Translations under genes and position numbers: made by a program | Source of the DNA: Liolophura sinensis | Taxonomy: Eukaryota > Mollusca > Polyplacophora > Chitonida > Chitonidae | NCBI RefSeq assembly: GCF_032854445.1 | Contig: NC_088300.1 | Coordinates: 80,021,084-80,085,083, forward strand | Direction of reading: 5' to 3' | DNA length: 64,000 nt | In this document: one piece after another, positions 47,641 through 59,385 of the stretch | Layout of the letters: each line of letters opens with the position of its first letter | Numbering within the stretch: position 1 is the stretch's first letter | Notes under the pieces: model-generated | The model's database searches: none | What the model was told of the DNA's origin: nothing | What the model saw: only the letters and a program-made list of their open reading frames with translations

Positions 47641-49140
47641 TGCCTGATAGTATCTCCATGGTACAACTTTCTACTTTTAGAAGAGAAGCCGCACTCAGCA
47701 CAGGCAAACCTCTCTGTGATGCACACACCCCAAGGCACCTCGCTGTTCAAATCTCAGTTCAGCCCTTCAGGACAGTATGATGTTGTGGTCCAGTGGTAGG
47801 CAAATGCGGTATTCTACAGCTCGGCGGTCTTTCCCAGGTGCAGCAGTCTGTAGGTGTTTTGCTCAGCTTTTGATCTCTGGCGTTCAGCCTGCTGGTAAGA
47901 GTCCATGACAGTGGGAGCGAATGGGCCAGTACATCATAGGGCTGTAGATCGCAGTCCAACAAGTTCACACATTCAATTTTTGTCCAATCCATGCAATCTC
48001 ACACAGCTGCTGTTGCTCATATGTACATATGTTTTTGGCACATTCCTACCAGCCTGAGTGTTGCTTTATTGCCTCTGATTGAATAGTTTTTTTCTTTTCC
48101 TAAACCTTGACACTTGTCTCTTTCTCTGTCCTTTGGCCATGGCAAACACTGTGTTTCTCAGAAAGTACAAAATCTCATATCTAATGTGAGCTTCACTGAA
48201 TAATTTTATTCTGCCAGGCATGTCCAGTTTCAGAGTTTTATGCACCAAAAGCACTTACCTGTTATGTATCCCCGACATCCATTGACACCTTCAGAACCTA
48301 TCACTTATGCACCACTTGACAGTTAAACATTTACATTTAAAACCTCAAGTTTTCCTTTTTGACAGTTTTATTTGATTGGTGCTTCCTTGTGCTAAAGCAG
48401 CATAAGTTTCAGTCAAGTCAGTCAGTTCAACCACAAAATTAAGGTTCAGTCTTACAACAAATCACAGGAATCTGGGAAGATGTCAAAGTGACACGTCAGT
48501 AGTCACTGTTGTCTGCAGCACCCGTCACACTATACAAACTAGCCTCTATTATGATTAGTCAATGTCTCTTAATATCATTGGCTCTTTTCATATATTCCCA
48601 CTGAAAAAATGAATAAAAAAAACCAATCTGAATGTAGTGCCTGTAACATGGAATTCACCAATCACAGGATTGCAATTGCCACAAACAGTACACGGATTGC
48701 CAAATGCAGTTCACCATGTGTATACAAATACCACAGTCCACAGTGGCATCTTTTACAACCACAACGATTTACAAATCTATAACATATGAAGTCACTGCTC
48801 TGCATTCTTTATGCATGTTATGAACGGTCATATTTAAGACAATGTAATATTTTATGCCTTTTTTGTTTATTTCATGGCAAGATCTTAATTAGGTGTTCAA
48901 GCCATTCCGGGTTGATTCCCTCTTGTGTTCGTTAAGATTATTTGTCTTTATTATTATTCTCACCAAAATTGTGCCGCGTTTCTGGTGAAAATGGTTATTC
49001 TGAAGTTTATGAAATTTTAACATGTTTGTCTGTAGGACTTGAACGAATGAATGATTATGGCATAAAGCTGCATTGGCAATATTTCAGGCATATTGTGGGG
49101 ACTGTAGGACTTGAAGTTGTGCATCCTAACTTTTAGGTAG
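47641..49140. other. No gene recognised
   Basis: A minus-strand frame at 47992-47759 (MDWTKIECVNLLDCDLQPYD...) is moderately protein-like but ends without context. It may be a remnant of a mobile element. Nothing else is supported. Confidence 0.35.
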
Positions 49141-49630
49141 ATTTTGTCACGTGACTTGGCGGCCATCTTGGATTTTGATGAAAACCTGAAAAAAATCTTC
49201 TTCTCCAGAATGGCTGAAGTGACTGAGCAGAAATTTCAACTGAATGTGTACAAAGCCTAGGCTTGTTAAGTTTGAGAATGAGAACTTTCTTGGTTGAAAA
49301 TTGTACAAGCTTGCTATTGGGTTAAATTGTCTTGTAATCCCAAATTTCGTTTTTTGCTAATAATGTCTACACTTGTTCAGGTGATGTTCTGCAAATAGTC
49401 CTGTCATATGCAGTTTTTGACGCTGATTCCAAAATGCAATTTTTGCAAAACCGGAAGTGACATTATCAAAACCAGAAGTGGGTATACCTCCTTAACCAGT
49501 GAAGCTAGAGATGCAATCATCCCAAGGCAGGCAGACAAATTTTACATTACCGAAAGTGACGTCAACAACCCGAAAGTAGTACATGCCAAAAAATTTGCAG
49601 TTTTTTCATTCTCAAAATTGAAAAACTTAT
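49141..49630. repeat. Dispersed repeat with GTGACTTGGCGGCCATCTTG core
   Basis: The core CACGTGACTTGGCGGCCATC is repeated in degraded form at 49717-49745 (CATGTGACGTGGCGGCCAT). In reverse orientation it lies at about 52600 (ATGGCCACCAAGTCACAT). The linked segment AAAACCAGAAGTGGGTATAC at about 49468 is also inverted at about 52710 (TATACCCACTTCTGGTTT). Confidence 0.6.
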
Positions 49631-49961
49631 AAGCGAAAGAGGCTCGACAGAAATGCGTGAAACTTAGATAGGTCACAGACCTGGAGATGTGCTCTTACGA
49701 GTAAAGATTTGGGTGTCCTCAAGTCATGTGACGTGGCGGCCATATACATTTGATATGAAAATGTTTGAGAGTCATTTTCTCCAGAACCCTGTCTGATTGT
49801 CTTGAAATTTAGCACACATAACAAGCGTTCCCTGGAGACTGTTTGGAAGAAAGAATGCAATGTTTATGCAAATTAGGTTTTACATGATACAGAGGAAGTG
49901 ATATCACGTTTTTTTGTGTGTGTGTGTTTTTTGGAATTTCAAAATTTTAAATATGCTATCT

Positions 49962-50660
49962 GACATAATTTGATGTCCAGATCACGAATTTGTTCTTATT
50001 TTTTCCCAGTAAGATGTAGTTATGTTGCAAATTGTGATCAGAAATTTGCAATTTCCCACATTTGTAGGTCTTGTGACAGAAAACTGATACACCTGTAGAG
50101 TTCAAGATTGCTGATTGAAAGGGACTATATATGTACTGTATGTATGCTGAAAATGTTTTGAGTGTCTTAAGACAGGATATACAGGGCTTCAAAATTTGAT
50201 AAAAGGCCGATTTACGACTTTTTGGCACATTTACAAGACATGTTACATAATGCATATACAATCTGTTTGTGTATAGAATGAATGTAGAAATATTGTAAGT
50301 ATGCCACCCGACATAGTTTGATGTTCTTATCTCGAACCTGGTCATATTTTTTTTCTTGATGTGTATACTTTTGACCTAAATTGTGATTAAGCTGTGAAAA
50401 ATCGCAATTATCCCAGTATTTGCTGGACACTAGACAGAAAACTGCTATAGTTGTAAGCTGAAAATGACTTTATAATAGGGCTATGTATGTTCTGTAAGTA
50501 TGCTGAAAATCCTTGAGCTGTGTGGAAAAGAAGAGGACATACATGCCTTTAAACATTGCCCACAGGTTGATTGACTACATTTGACACTTTTATATGTACA
50601 TATTATGTAATGTACGTACAGTGCATTGATGGTTACGAAGAATATGTGCTTTCTATCAAT
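49962..50660. repeat. 348-bp diverged tandem duplication
   Basis: GACATAATTTGATGTCCAGA at 49962 corresponds to GACATAGTTTGATGTTCTTA at 50310. The following order is shared: GTGAT..AAATTGTGATT, AGACAGAAAACTG, GTATGCTGAAAATG, then ACATATTATGTAATGTACGT-like ends. A third partial copy starts at about 50908 (ATGTAGTTTGATGACCTGAC). The DNA is AT-rich with no coding capacity. Confidence 0.7.
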
Positions 50661-51515
50661 GTATAGACACCATTCAATTAATGTACTGTTCCTGCAATAT
50701 TACGATTGACAGAAAGTGTTTATGTGTCATTTTCTTGACAAGGTTTAATGCGATTAAGCTGAAATTTAAAATGCAGATAGAGCATGTTCGAACAAATGAA
50801 GGGTGCAGAAATTAGTTATTTATCTTGAAAACTGTGGAAATGCGCTGATCAATGAATTTGTCACAGAATCAATATTTTCTGAATTTAAATATTTTCTGTA
50901 TTCTACTTTATGTAGTTTGATGACCTGACCACGAAGCTGCTCTGAAATCTATATCTGCTATGTATATAATAAACAGTCATATTTCTGACAGTACATAATA
51001 ATTTTGGCCTTTCTTTTTGATTTAATTCCCACATCTTAGTACTATCTAATGTATGAATGACGTGTATGTGTCTGTGTCATTTTGCTGTATTTCGGTTTAG
51101 AGGACAGGATTTGAACATATCTCGCTGAACATTATACAGTTTTATGAATTGCTCAGTCAGGAGAGCTACAGGTGTTCACTGACTGCCTTGTTTGCCATTA
51201 ATCACATTCTTCAAAATCAGCAACAGACATTAATTTTGATTTGTCATTCTGTCTGCTTATCCGTACTCTGTCCACCTATCTGTCACACAGGTCTCATTGT
51301 CTCATTCTCATAAAATTTTGTGTGCATGTGTTCATTTTGTGTAACCTCACATCAAGTTTGAAATCCAGCTTACTCCATGAATAATTGTTGCATATTTCGT
51401 GCGTCGTATTAATCTTAATTTGCCATAATTATGACCTTGATGGGTGCTTTACTTTTCAACTTCATGCATATCATTGATTCTGTTAACTTTATTCTTAATG
51501 TTATATTCGTATCCT

Positions 51516-51650
51516 TGAAGGTCTGCCAGCAAGCTGAAGATGGTCGTGAGTTTTCCCCAAGCTTTGCCCGGTTTAATACTGGCTATCATCATGTAAGTCA
51601 AATATTTTTGAGTACTGTATAAAGCTCCAGTTATATAAATAAATAATGGT
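51516..51650 (+). mobile_element. SINE remnant (first family), diverged
   Basis: GAAGGTCTGCCAGCAAGCTG, GATGGTCGTGAGTTTTCCCC, AATACTGGCTATCATCATG and ATATTTTTGAGTACTGTATA with an AAAT tail. Confidence 0.82.
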
Positions 51651-53286
51651 AATGTTATAAATAGTCTATAACGTCACGCCAACTTGCTTTTTTAAAAAGG
51701 TTTTTCCCTGTCTCACAGCTTGGGGCACATTGGTAACAGTAAGCATTTGACAACATATGGGTTTTCTCCAGCTTCCTCCACCCATAAAAGTTACTGCCAT
51801 CACATTAGTATGTCATTAAACAACAGTTAAGTTAGTAAAGATATAAATACACAAGGTTAAAAAAGAAAGTTACATAATAATAGCTACAGAATACACAAAT
51901 AATAACAAAGCATGTTCATTTTTCGTTTTTTTTTTTTGTTTTTTTTTTGTAGTAGCTGTCTGGTTGAATAACAAATATTCATGAATTTCATCATATTTGG
52001 CCACTGTCCTAACAGGTTTGTTTATTAATTCCATTCATATAATTTGCCTCTAAAGGGTACATTTATCGTACATATACCTCACCCATCCAAGCTTACTCAA
52101 CAAAGCTCTGTGAGTGTAGATAATGTAAATACTTCAGTGTTCCACATTTCATGCACACTAATTACTTTGATGAGCAATTTTATTGAAATCTTTATTTATT
52201 TAGGGGACAAGTTTCTCTTTTTTTTCCCTATTCTCACATTGTATTCTTTGTTTTTCTTCGATCTACAATACTTACAATTGTAGTTTACAAACAAATTTGA
52301 AGGTTTATTATACTTTCTTTGCTCCAGTCTGTGTCAGCTACCGGTGTATAAACCCTTTGTTTGCTTAGTTTCAAAAAATCGATTTTCAGTTATTTTCATT
52401 GCATTTTTTCCACATGTAGTAAAATAAAATTGCTAACTTCTGGTGACTTGCAATCAGCATCTCAAAGTTCATCAGATAGCATAGTTTTTATGTAATGTTT
52501 TCTAATAACTGGTTGCAGAAAACATAAAAAGGATTTCACATTTTCCAAATTTTAGTGACTTATATAGACCAGCATGCTATTAAAGGTTTTGCACTAAATT
52601 CAACATGGCCACCAAGTCACATTACCCAGTTTGCTCATGGACGTATTGCATTTTTTTCCCCACATAGCATCAGCTGATGGGATGTTACATGTGCTAAATA
52701 TAGGAGTATAAGGAGATATACCCACTTCTGGTTTCAAGGATGTCACTTCAGGTTATGTGTTTGTATATTTACAATCATCGTCCAAAACTGCTACACTTAC
52801 AATTGTTTTGCAGAAAGTGCAAGTTGTTTGTTTGTTTTTTTTTCTATGTCCTACTTTTGGTTTGCAAAGGTAAAATTTGTGTCTTTGCATTGGCATTATG
52901 CTGGGCCATCATTTGTTAAGGAGATGTACCCACCTCCAGCTTTTAGGATGTCAATTTCAGTTTTATACAAATTGCCAGAACTAAATCAGACAGTGTAGAA
53001 ACTATGGCACAAAGGCTACACAAAAGGCAAAACTGTCCAGTGTGGCAAAATAGTTACAACACACTAAAATAAAGAGTGTTAGTTTATCTACATGCTTACC
53101 ACTTTTTAGCCTCACCGTAGCAATGGGTCCTGATTGTGTGACTTTTAAGAATGAGAAAAACAGTAGTTTTTGAGTGTTATCTGCTGTTCTCTGGGCATCG
53201 CAGAAAAAAATGGAACGATATTTAAGTTCATCAGGCAAAACTTCAATCTAACTGTGTACAGGTTATTTTTGATGTCACATGACTGA
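51651..53286. other. No gene; part of an inverted dispersed repeat
   Basis: The 52600-52960 portion carries inverted and repeated segments related to 49141-49630, including two copies of GGAGATATACCCACTTCTGG / GGAGATGTACCCACCTCCAG. The remainder is AT-rich with T-runs near 51930. Confidence 0.5.
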
Positions 53287-53405
53287 GTTTTTTATTTTAT
53301 TTGATTGGTGTTTTATGTCATGCTCAAGAATATTTCACTTATATGATGGCAGTCAGTGTTATGATGGGAGGAAACCGGACTGAGGGAAACCACAACCTTC
53401 TCTTA
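53287..53405 (-). mobile_element. SINE fragment (first family), minus orientation
   Basis: TTTATTTGATTGGTGTTTTA, TGCTCAAGAATATTTCACTT, then GATGGGAGGAAACCGG is the reverse complement of tail plus body. Confidence 0.92.
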
Positions 53406-54580
53406 CTTTAAGAGGAATACCACATTCCAGTTGTAAATGCCATAAATGTTACCAAAAAGTATACTTTTTGTGAACCAAAGCAGTCATGTTTTCTTAATTT
53501 CTCCTGATTATGGGTATTAATTCAATGAGAGGCATTACCTGCTGTCAGTAGACATACTGTGAACACTTTCAACACCAAGTGCACAGCATGTTTTCAAACT
53601 GGCATTCTGGTTTGCGTAAACAAGGATTTGCATTCAGTGTGTATTAAACATATATGGGTGTATCATTTTCCTTCTAAAGTACTAGTATTTGATTTGCCTG
53701 ATGAAAAATGTTTTCTTCATGCAGCTCTGCCAAATATATATTTTTTCATTAACATCTGTGATATTTATTGGCAGATTGACAACTCCATTTTCTGATATGG
53801 TGGAACAGTTTGCACTGTCATCGTTGTCTTCATCTCATTGAACTTCAAGCAAAATGCAAGCCATCAATCCAGGACCTCCTACAGAAATGCATCCTACACC
53901 TTTCACAGACTTAAATGTACTGTGTGCAGTAATGCTCGAATGACTATACTCAGGAACGTCCAAATATGGAGAAGAGTAAACATTAATAACATATTTGTAA
54001 TAATCAGCTCATTACATATTATTCTCACTGATTGTATGAGTACATCAGTGCAGAAATTGCAAAGTTCTTGCCCACTTGTTAAAGTGAAGGTAGAAAGTGA
54101 TAATATTTAAATTGTGTAATATATATTACATATAGGTGAATGACTCAAAATTTTGCCCCAAAAGTTCATTTTTAGAGGCAAATAAATGTTGTCAGATATA
54201 CTTTTGGTGCGATAACTTACCTATTCCTTAGGATATCGTCCTACTTTCCAAACAAACCCCAAAACACCTTTATAACATTAATAGAACTCTCAGAATAAGA
54301 CACAAGGTACAATTTTTGTGATGGTCCAAATTTAAGGTCATATACCATAAATTTCCAAAGTACTTTAACTGCCTTATCAGTGTAAATGTTCAAATAATAT
54401 GTCTTTGTCCATGTTCATTTGTAATATTTTTTGGTTAAATAAGTATAAATAAAGGGTTCAAAGTTTATTTGTGTTGTGATCAAATTAATTTATTTCTTCA
54501 TGAGTGTGCATGCTCAGTTGACAACAGTGTCCTTTCATCCCTTTCACAATGGTGTCAGAACAGATAAGGTAAACTGATAA
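53406..54580. other. No gene recognised
   Basis: About 1.2 kb of AT-rich DNA. Short plus-strand frames at 53559-53795 and 53838-54110 have no family resemblance or splice support that I trust. Confidence 0.4.
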
Positions 54581-54777
54581 GGCCTCCGTGGCCGAGATGG
54601 TTAGCGGCACAATGACCCAGGAGCCTCACACCAATGAGGTCGGTGTGAGTTCAAGTTTAGCTCATGCTGGCTTCCTGACTGACCATATGTGGGAAGATCT
54701 TCCAGCAACTTGCAGAGGCCAGTTGGTTTCTCCAGGCTCAGGCTCTGCTCAGTTTCCTACCACCAAATAAATAAATA
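54581..54777 (+). mobile_element. SINE (first family) with tRNA head but missing the conserved tail
   Basis: The head GGCCTCCGTGGCCGAGATGG, then GAGTTCAAGTTTAGCTCATG and GGGAAGATCTTCCAGCAACT, ends at CAGTTTCCTACCACCAAATA. It jumps straight to an AAAT tail without the ATAATGCTGG...GTAAAACACC part. TAAACTG occurs on both sides (before 54581 and at 54778-54784), fitting a target duplication. Confidence 0.88.
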
Positions 54778-55961
54778 TAAACTGCATATGTATATCATAC
54801 CTGCACATATATATCATACCTCACAATATATATATTGTGAGGATTGTGCTCATTCAGGCACTTCTTCCCAGTGACTACTGTATCCTGTTTGGTGTTATGT
54901 GTGGTCTATACTTCAGCCAAATATATACTGAAACTTAGCATATTAAATGCATGTCATTTTATCTGTAGTTCAATGCCTTCACAATATTTCAACTTGATCA
55001 ATGGAAATGGGACCAATGGAAACAAGACAAAGGAAGCTGTTTGAATAAAGGCCTACCACTCCCAGTGTTTTCGGTGTTTAATGTTACGCCATACATATAC
55101 TTAGGCATAAGTTGTCATTAAAACTAACTGTATTTCAGTGTGGTTGTAACAAGCTGTAAAAATTTTAAAAAAACTAGGAAATAATTTAAAAGAATTGTAA
55201 GGCTGATGTATTCACTATTTCTCCATTATTTGGTGTTCAGAGGCCGGTCACCCCAGTGAAGAAACTGTTTAGCAGAAAATCTGCCACCTGAATCACAAAC
55301 TTGTAACTTTTAAAATTTACATCCTGTACATCCGATGTGTAACAACGCCATTCCAGTGTAATAAATATTTACTGTATCATTAATTAATAACTAATACTGT
55401 TAAAAGTTTCGAATTCAAAGTTTTAATCTGGCAAAAAGAGAACTATATCCCCATTATTTGTGCATACCATAAACCAGGCTTTTCTCTCTAAGTTTTATGC
55501 AACCTTTGACCGTATGAAATCGAAACAAATAAAGAATATCAAGAAGAAATACGTCAAGTTTCATACAATTTTCTGCGCTCACTCTGTTGGTTTATATTCG
55601 TGTTTTCAATGAAGAAATGTTTTCATGTCAAAGTAAAGGCTGAAATCATTTACAAGAAACGCTGTCCAGCAAAATAGGTCCATGGATTTTTTTAAATTTT
55701 TTTCCAACCATTTTATGGGTTTTAAACATCAAGTTGGATGTAGCGACCCCAGAGGGTATCCGTCACACAGTATAACGCCAACCATATGTTTATTTACAGT
55801 GTTTAATGGTCTTTTACCTGATATATTCTTCATGTTAATGTTCCTTCGTCTTTAACGGTTCTGTGAAGTGGTGATGTTGCGAGTCCAAATTCACTGCAAA
55901 CCAAGACATAACCAAATCGAAATTTATTTGTCAATATGCGCTATTTCTCTGACACTGTGCC
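54778..55961. other. No gene recognised
   Basis: About 1.2 kb. ATATATCATACCT is repeated near 54793-54825 and an ATATATATATTG palindrome follows. No exon is supported. Confidence 0.4.
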
Positions 55962-56110
55962 TGATTATATATTTATTTATTTGAATTGTGTTTTACGCCG
56001 CACTCAAGAATATTTCGCTTGTAGGGCGGCGGCAAGTGTTATGGTGGGAGGACACGGGGCATATCCCAGTCGAAACCCACGACCATCTGCAGGTTGCTGC
56101 AGACCTTCCA
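55962..56110 (-). mobile_element. SINE fragment (first family), minus orientation
   Basis: TATTTATTTGAATTGTGTTT, TACGCCGCACTCAAGAATAT, TTATGGTGGGAGGACACGG and CCCACGACCATCTGCAGGTT are reverse-complement body and tail. Confidence 0.92.
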
Positions 56111-56159
56111 AAGGCATATATAGTATGTTATCTACAGCAAGAAAATGGATGAAAGTACG

Positions 56160-56815
56160 TGTGATACAGAATTTGTTTAATTTGAGCCCTGCTTATAATA
56201 TGAGGTAGGGCTGATATTTATACACTGGTTTTCACTCAGATAGCAGTGCGCATATGTCTAGGTTAGGTAAATCTACCTTTTCCTGTTTCCAAAACTATAT
56301 TCATATAAAATCAAGAAAATACACAACTTATTCTGCCTACGTATATAAAGAATGGACTCGGTAACAAGTGGCTGAGGAGCCCGAAGTGCCAGTTCATCAC
56401 TCAAATAGCAGGTGTCTCTGTCCAGGGTTAGGTTAGGGTAAGACTAGGGTTAGGCTAGGGTTAGGTGAATGCTACCTTTTTTCCTATTGAAATGCGATGT
56501 TTTATTCAAATTAAGAAAAGGTGTGACATACTGTGTCCACATTACTTACATAAAGTATAAATTCAGCAGCACTAGCACGAGTCAGCAGTGGCAGCTTATA
56601 ACTCAGTTCGCAGTGCGTATTTATGGGTTAGGGTTGGGTCTTTGTTAGCCTGTTATATTTGAAATTCGACATACCGGTGAAATTAAAGAAATACACGGCA
56701 TATGCAATATATTAATTGGATAAACAATCCATATAGATCAGCACGTGGCTTAGTACCACTGAGGACCGCTAGCTCATCTCTCGGAATGCCCTGGTGATCT
56801 CCAAAGTTAGCTAAT
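56160..56815. repeat. Degenerate satellite of about 180 bp with telomere-like words
   Basis: Three to four diverged monomers. Each has CAGTGCGCATATGTCT- or CAGTTCGCAGTGCGTAT-like sequence, then GGTTAGG words (GGGTTAGGTTAGGGTAAGAC at about 56422; GGGTTAGGGTTGGGTC at about 56627), then a ...ATTCAAATTAAGAAAA-like segment. Spacing of the GGTTAGG centres is about 170-200 bp. Confidence 0.65.
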
Positions 56816-56829
56816 GCAGCATTATTATC

Positions 56830-57040
56830 CAAGAGTCCTCTCACCAGTGTTGATAGCTGTGAGTTCGAGTCTAGCTTATGCTGTCTTTCTCTCCAACTTT
56901 AACTCGGAAGACCTGGGACCACCCTGCGGACTGTCGTAGGTTTCTCCCGGGCTCTGTCGGGTTGCCTCTCATCATAATTCTGGCCGCTGTGGTATAAGTG
57001 AAATATTCTTGAGTACAATGTAAACTTCCAAAGAGATAAA
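56830..57040 (+). mobile_element. SINE copy (first family), diverged
   Basis: AGAGTCCTCTCACCAGTGTT, GAGTTCGAGTCTAGCTTATG, GGTTTCTCCCGGGCTCTGTC, AATTCTGGCCGCTGTGGTAT and AAATATTCTTGAGTACAATG. The A-box part is poor. Confidence 0.88.
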
Positions 57041-57059
57041 TAGCTATGTATGTATCTAT

Positions 57060-57098
57060 GCTTGCGGTTTAACGTCGTACTTCACAATTTTTTAGATA
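57060..57098 (-). mobile_element. Tail fragment of the second SINE family
   Basis: GCGGTTTAACGTCGTACTTC then ACAATTTTTTAG is the reverse complement of the family 3' end seen at 23060-23110. Confidence 0.7.
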
Positions 57099-57298
57099 AA
57101 TAACTAAATTTGCCAACGAAGTGCTATAACATATGAACGTTGTACGTGGTGTTTTCCTCAGAAAATAATTGATGACAGATATTGTATATGCAATTTGACG
57201 CAAATATTTACGACTTTAACGTGTAAAGAATCAGTATCTATATTTGGTACCTCTTGTTTTGAAATGCGCAGATCAATGTTACATACTCTAACGTTTTA

Positions 57299-57300
<2 letters not shown>

Positions 57301-57360
<60 letters not shown>
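57301..57360. repeat. (TA)n microsatellite, about 30 repeats
   Basis: An uninterrupted TA run. Minus-strand open frames across it read as Tyr-Ile repeats and are artefacts. Confidence 0.98.
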
Positions 57361-57361
<1 letters not shown>

Positions 57362-57564
57362 CTGCATTCACTGTCATCTTCAGACGGGTAAAATGTTGAT
57401 TCTCCTTTCTGGATGTTCGCGAAGGAAAAAGACCACCAAGCAATGTTTGTAACGTGGCAAAACTTCTTAAATATGACGCTAAATAGCAATCAGTCAATAA
57501 AGCGGCTTACTACAGCATGTCCTGCCATGAGACCCCTAAATTAACATCAACCAATGTTTATCAG

Positions 57565-57668
57565 ATATTCAATCATTTATTTATTTGATTGGTGTTTTAC
57601 GCCGTACTCAAGAATATTTCACTTATACGACGGTGGCCAGCATTATGATGGGAGGAAACCGGGCAAAG
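57565..57668 (-). mobile_element. SINE fragment (first family), minus orientation, well preserved
   Basis: TTTATTTGATTGGTGTTTTA, CGCCGTACTCAAGAATATTT and TTATGATGGGAGGAAACCGG are a close match to the reverse complement of the copy at 16445-16709. Confidence 0.94.
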
Positions 57669-58999
57669 AATAATATAGTGTATATCAAGTATGTCACAGC
57701 TAGTGTGGGTCTTGCCACAATGAATAATCCACAGCAATATGCACCGTGAGATGTAAGCAACATAGATTTCTAAGTAATCTGCATAAATCCAGTATAGCCT
57801 TCATGATGACACAAACATGTTCCTTTATTAAACATTTATCAAACAATATGAAGGTATTGGATATGAAGGTTTTTGCGTCTACATTTGTACACAGCATAAA
57901 AGTGTACAAAAGCTAAAACAAAACTTTTTCACCTGTATAACTCAGCCGCAGTCTGAGATACGACTCAGTTGTGAGCCGCATAAGTTACAGACAAGTTTAA
58001 GAAGGCATTCAGGGAACACCGACTGCTCGCGTGACTGAACAGCTCGTAAAACGCATGATGTTTAAGTCAGGTGATACAATCAAATACTGTCTAAACCAAA
58101 ATAAAAGAGAATGACATCATCATACACAGATATCATTCTCTCATTAGATAGCGCTACCAGAATTTGTCATTGATTCAACAACAAGCGGCAAAATGATAAT
58201 ACTATCATAATTATAACTGTTTATGGTATGCTTAAGATGGCAGAGCAGCCACTTATAATCCGTTGAGGTGGAAAAAGACATCAGTGTGGGAAGTTGGTAA
58301 TGGTCTTTGATATGCATATGTTGAGCTATGATAGTAAAAAAATACCTTGTAAGGAGTTCCAACGTCGACTCGCAGGAGTAATTTATAATATGCAAATCTC
58401 TACGCATGATTAGCTATCCGTGTCCTATGGGTGGCCACTGCAAGCCTATGATTAGCTGTACATGACAACAGTCACTGACTGTGTGAATGGTTTAAATATT
58501 CGGTCGAGGTATAGGTATGGGCCAGTGTAACAGGCTCCTAGTACTAATACAGGTGTGGACAGCTTTGACACTCCACAAATGTGGTAAAGTTGCTAGAGAG
58601 ACAGTAAGCTTCTCTAGTTTGGTGTTTGTCTGAGAAACTGTAACCATACTTGGATGGTTTATAGAAATATTTGTTTACAGTCCACAAAACAGAAAAATGC
58701 CAGGGAATCATGGCTGTCAATATCGTTCTTGGTAGGTCAGTGCACAAAAATTGTAGACATAAGTTTTCTTGATTCAAAGAAATAGGTAAGCACAGACAGG
58801 GAGTCACTGAGCATATATCTCTCTGTTGCTATCCACTGGTACACAGCTTATACGCACAGACAAGGAGTCACTGTGCATGCATGATCATTTGTGGATTGTG
58901 ATATTGTGGGATAAGACAATTTGGACCTATATACTGTCCGCACCAGTGAGGGCTACGTTGACCCTACAAGTAAAAATATTTGTCTTCCTTTCATTCCAG
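57669..58999. other. No gene recognised
   Basis: About 1.3 kb; short open frames only. Its last 20 bases form the polypyrimidine tract of the exon candidate at 59000. Confidence 0.4.
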
Positions 59000-59054
59000 A
59001 TATAAATCATGCGTTGCAGAAAGAATCAGAAATGAGACTGGCTGAGGTGAACTC
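59000..59054 (+). CDS. Candidate internal exon A of an unidentified gene
   Basis: The acceptor TGTCTTCCTTTCATTCCAG is strong and the donor ACTC|GTATGT is good. The frame reads INHALQKESEMRLAEVN with a two-base overhang. It takes two bases at its start. The two-base overhang fits the following candidate exon at 59166, giving Ser at the junction. The intron between them is only 111 bp. The peptide is helical and charged; I do not recognise it. Confidence 0.42.
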
Positions 59055-59165
59055 GTATGTATTTTATGCATTAGAGAAAGGAGTTGAACTGTTCACTTTT
59101 CTCAGTATTTACCCCTTGCAATGTGGTTATGTGAGATGACCTGTAATTGTTTCCTAATTTGTGAG

Positions 59166-59305
59166 AAAATCCATGAAAGAGATCATGACCATAGGACTAA
59201 ACCACAGGAACAAGTGGGACCAGCCTACCCAAGACACCTTGGTACAGCGCTTCTCACACTTCTGTTCATCCGATGGAGAAGTCATAGTTTTGCTTCATGC
59301 CAATG
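59166..59305 (+). CDS. Candidate internal exon B of an unidentified gene
   Basis: After a TTGTTTCCTAATTTGTGAG acceptor the frame reads KSMKEIMTIGLNHRNKWDQP, then TQDTLVQRFSHFCSSDGEVI and VLLHAN. The proposed donor is CAATG|GTGTAG (phase 1). The frame stays open beyond it into the minisatellite, so the 3' border is uncertain. Composition (Trp, Asp/Glu, Lys/Arg balance) looks like real protein. It is joined in phase to exon A. The family is unknown to me, and a pseudogene or mobile-element origin is possible. Confidence 0.42.
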
Positions 59306-59385
59306 GTGTAGGATGGCAGCTGTCGTACACGATTTCCATGTGTGCTGAAATAATACGCCACTCCATCTTCAGCATTGTACAGACT

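Noticed and set aside
57238-57497. Minus-strand frames with a Tyr-Ile repeat
   Set aside because: Translation of the (TA)n microsatellite.
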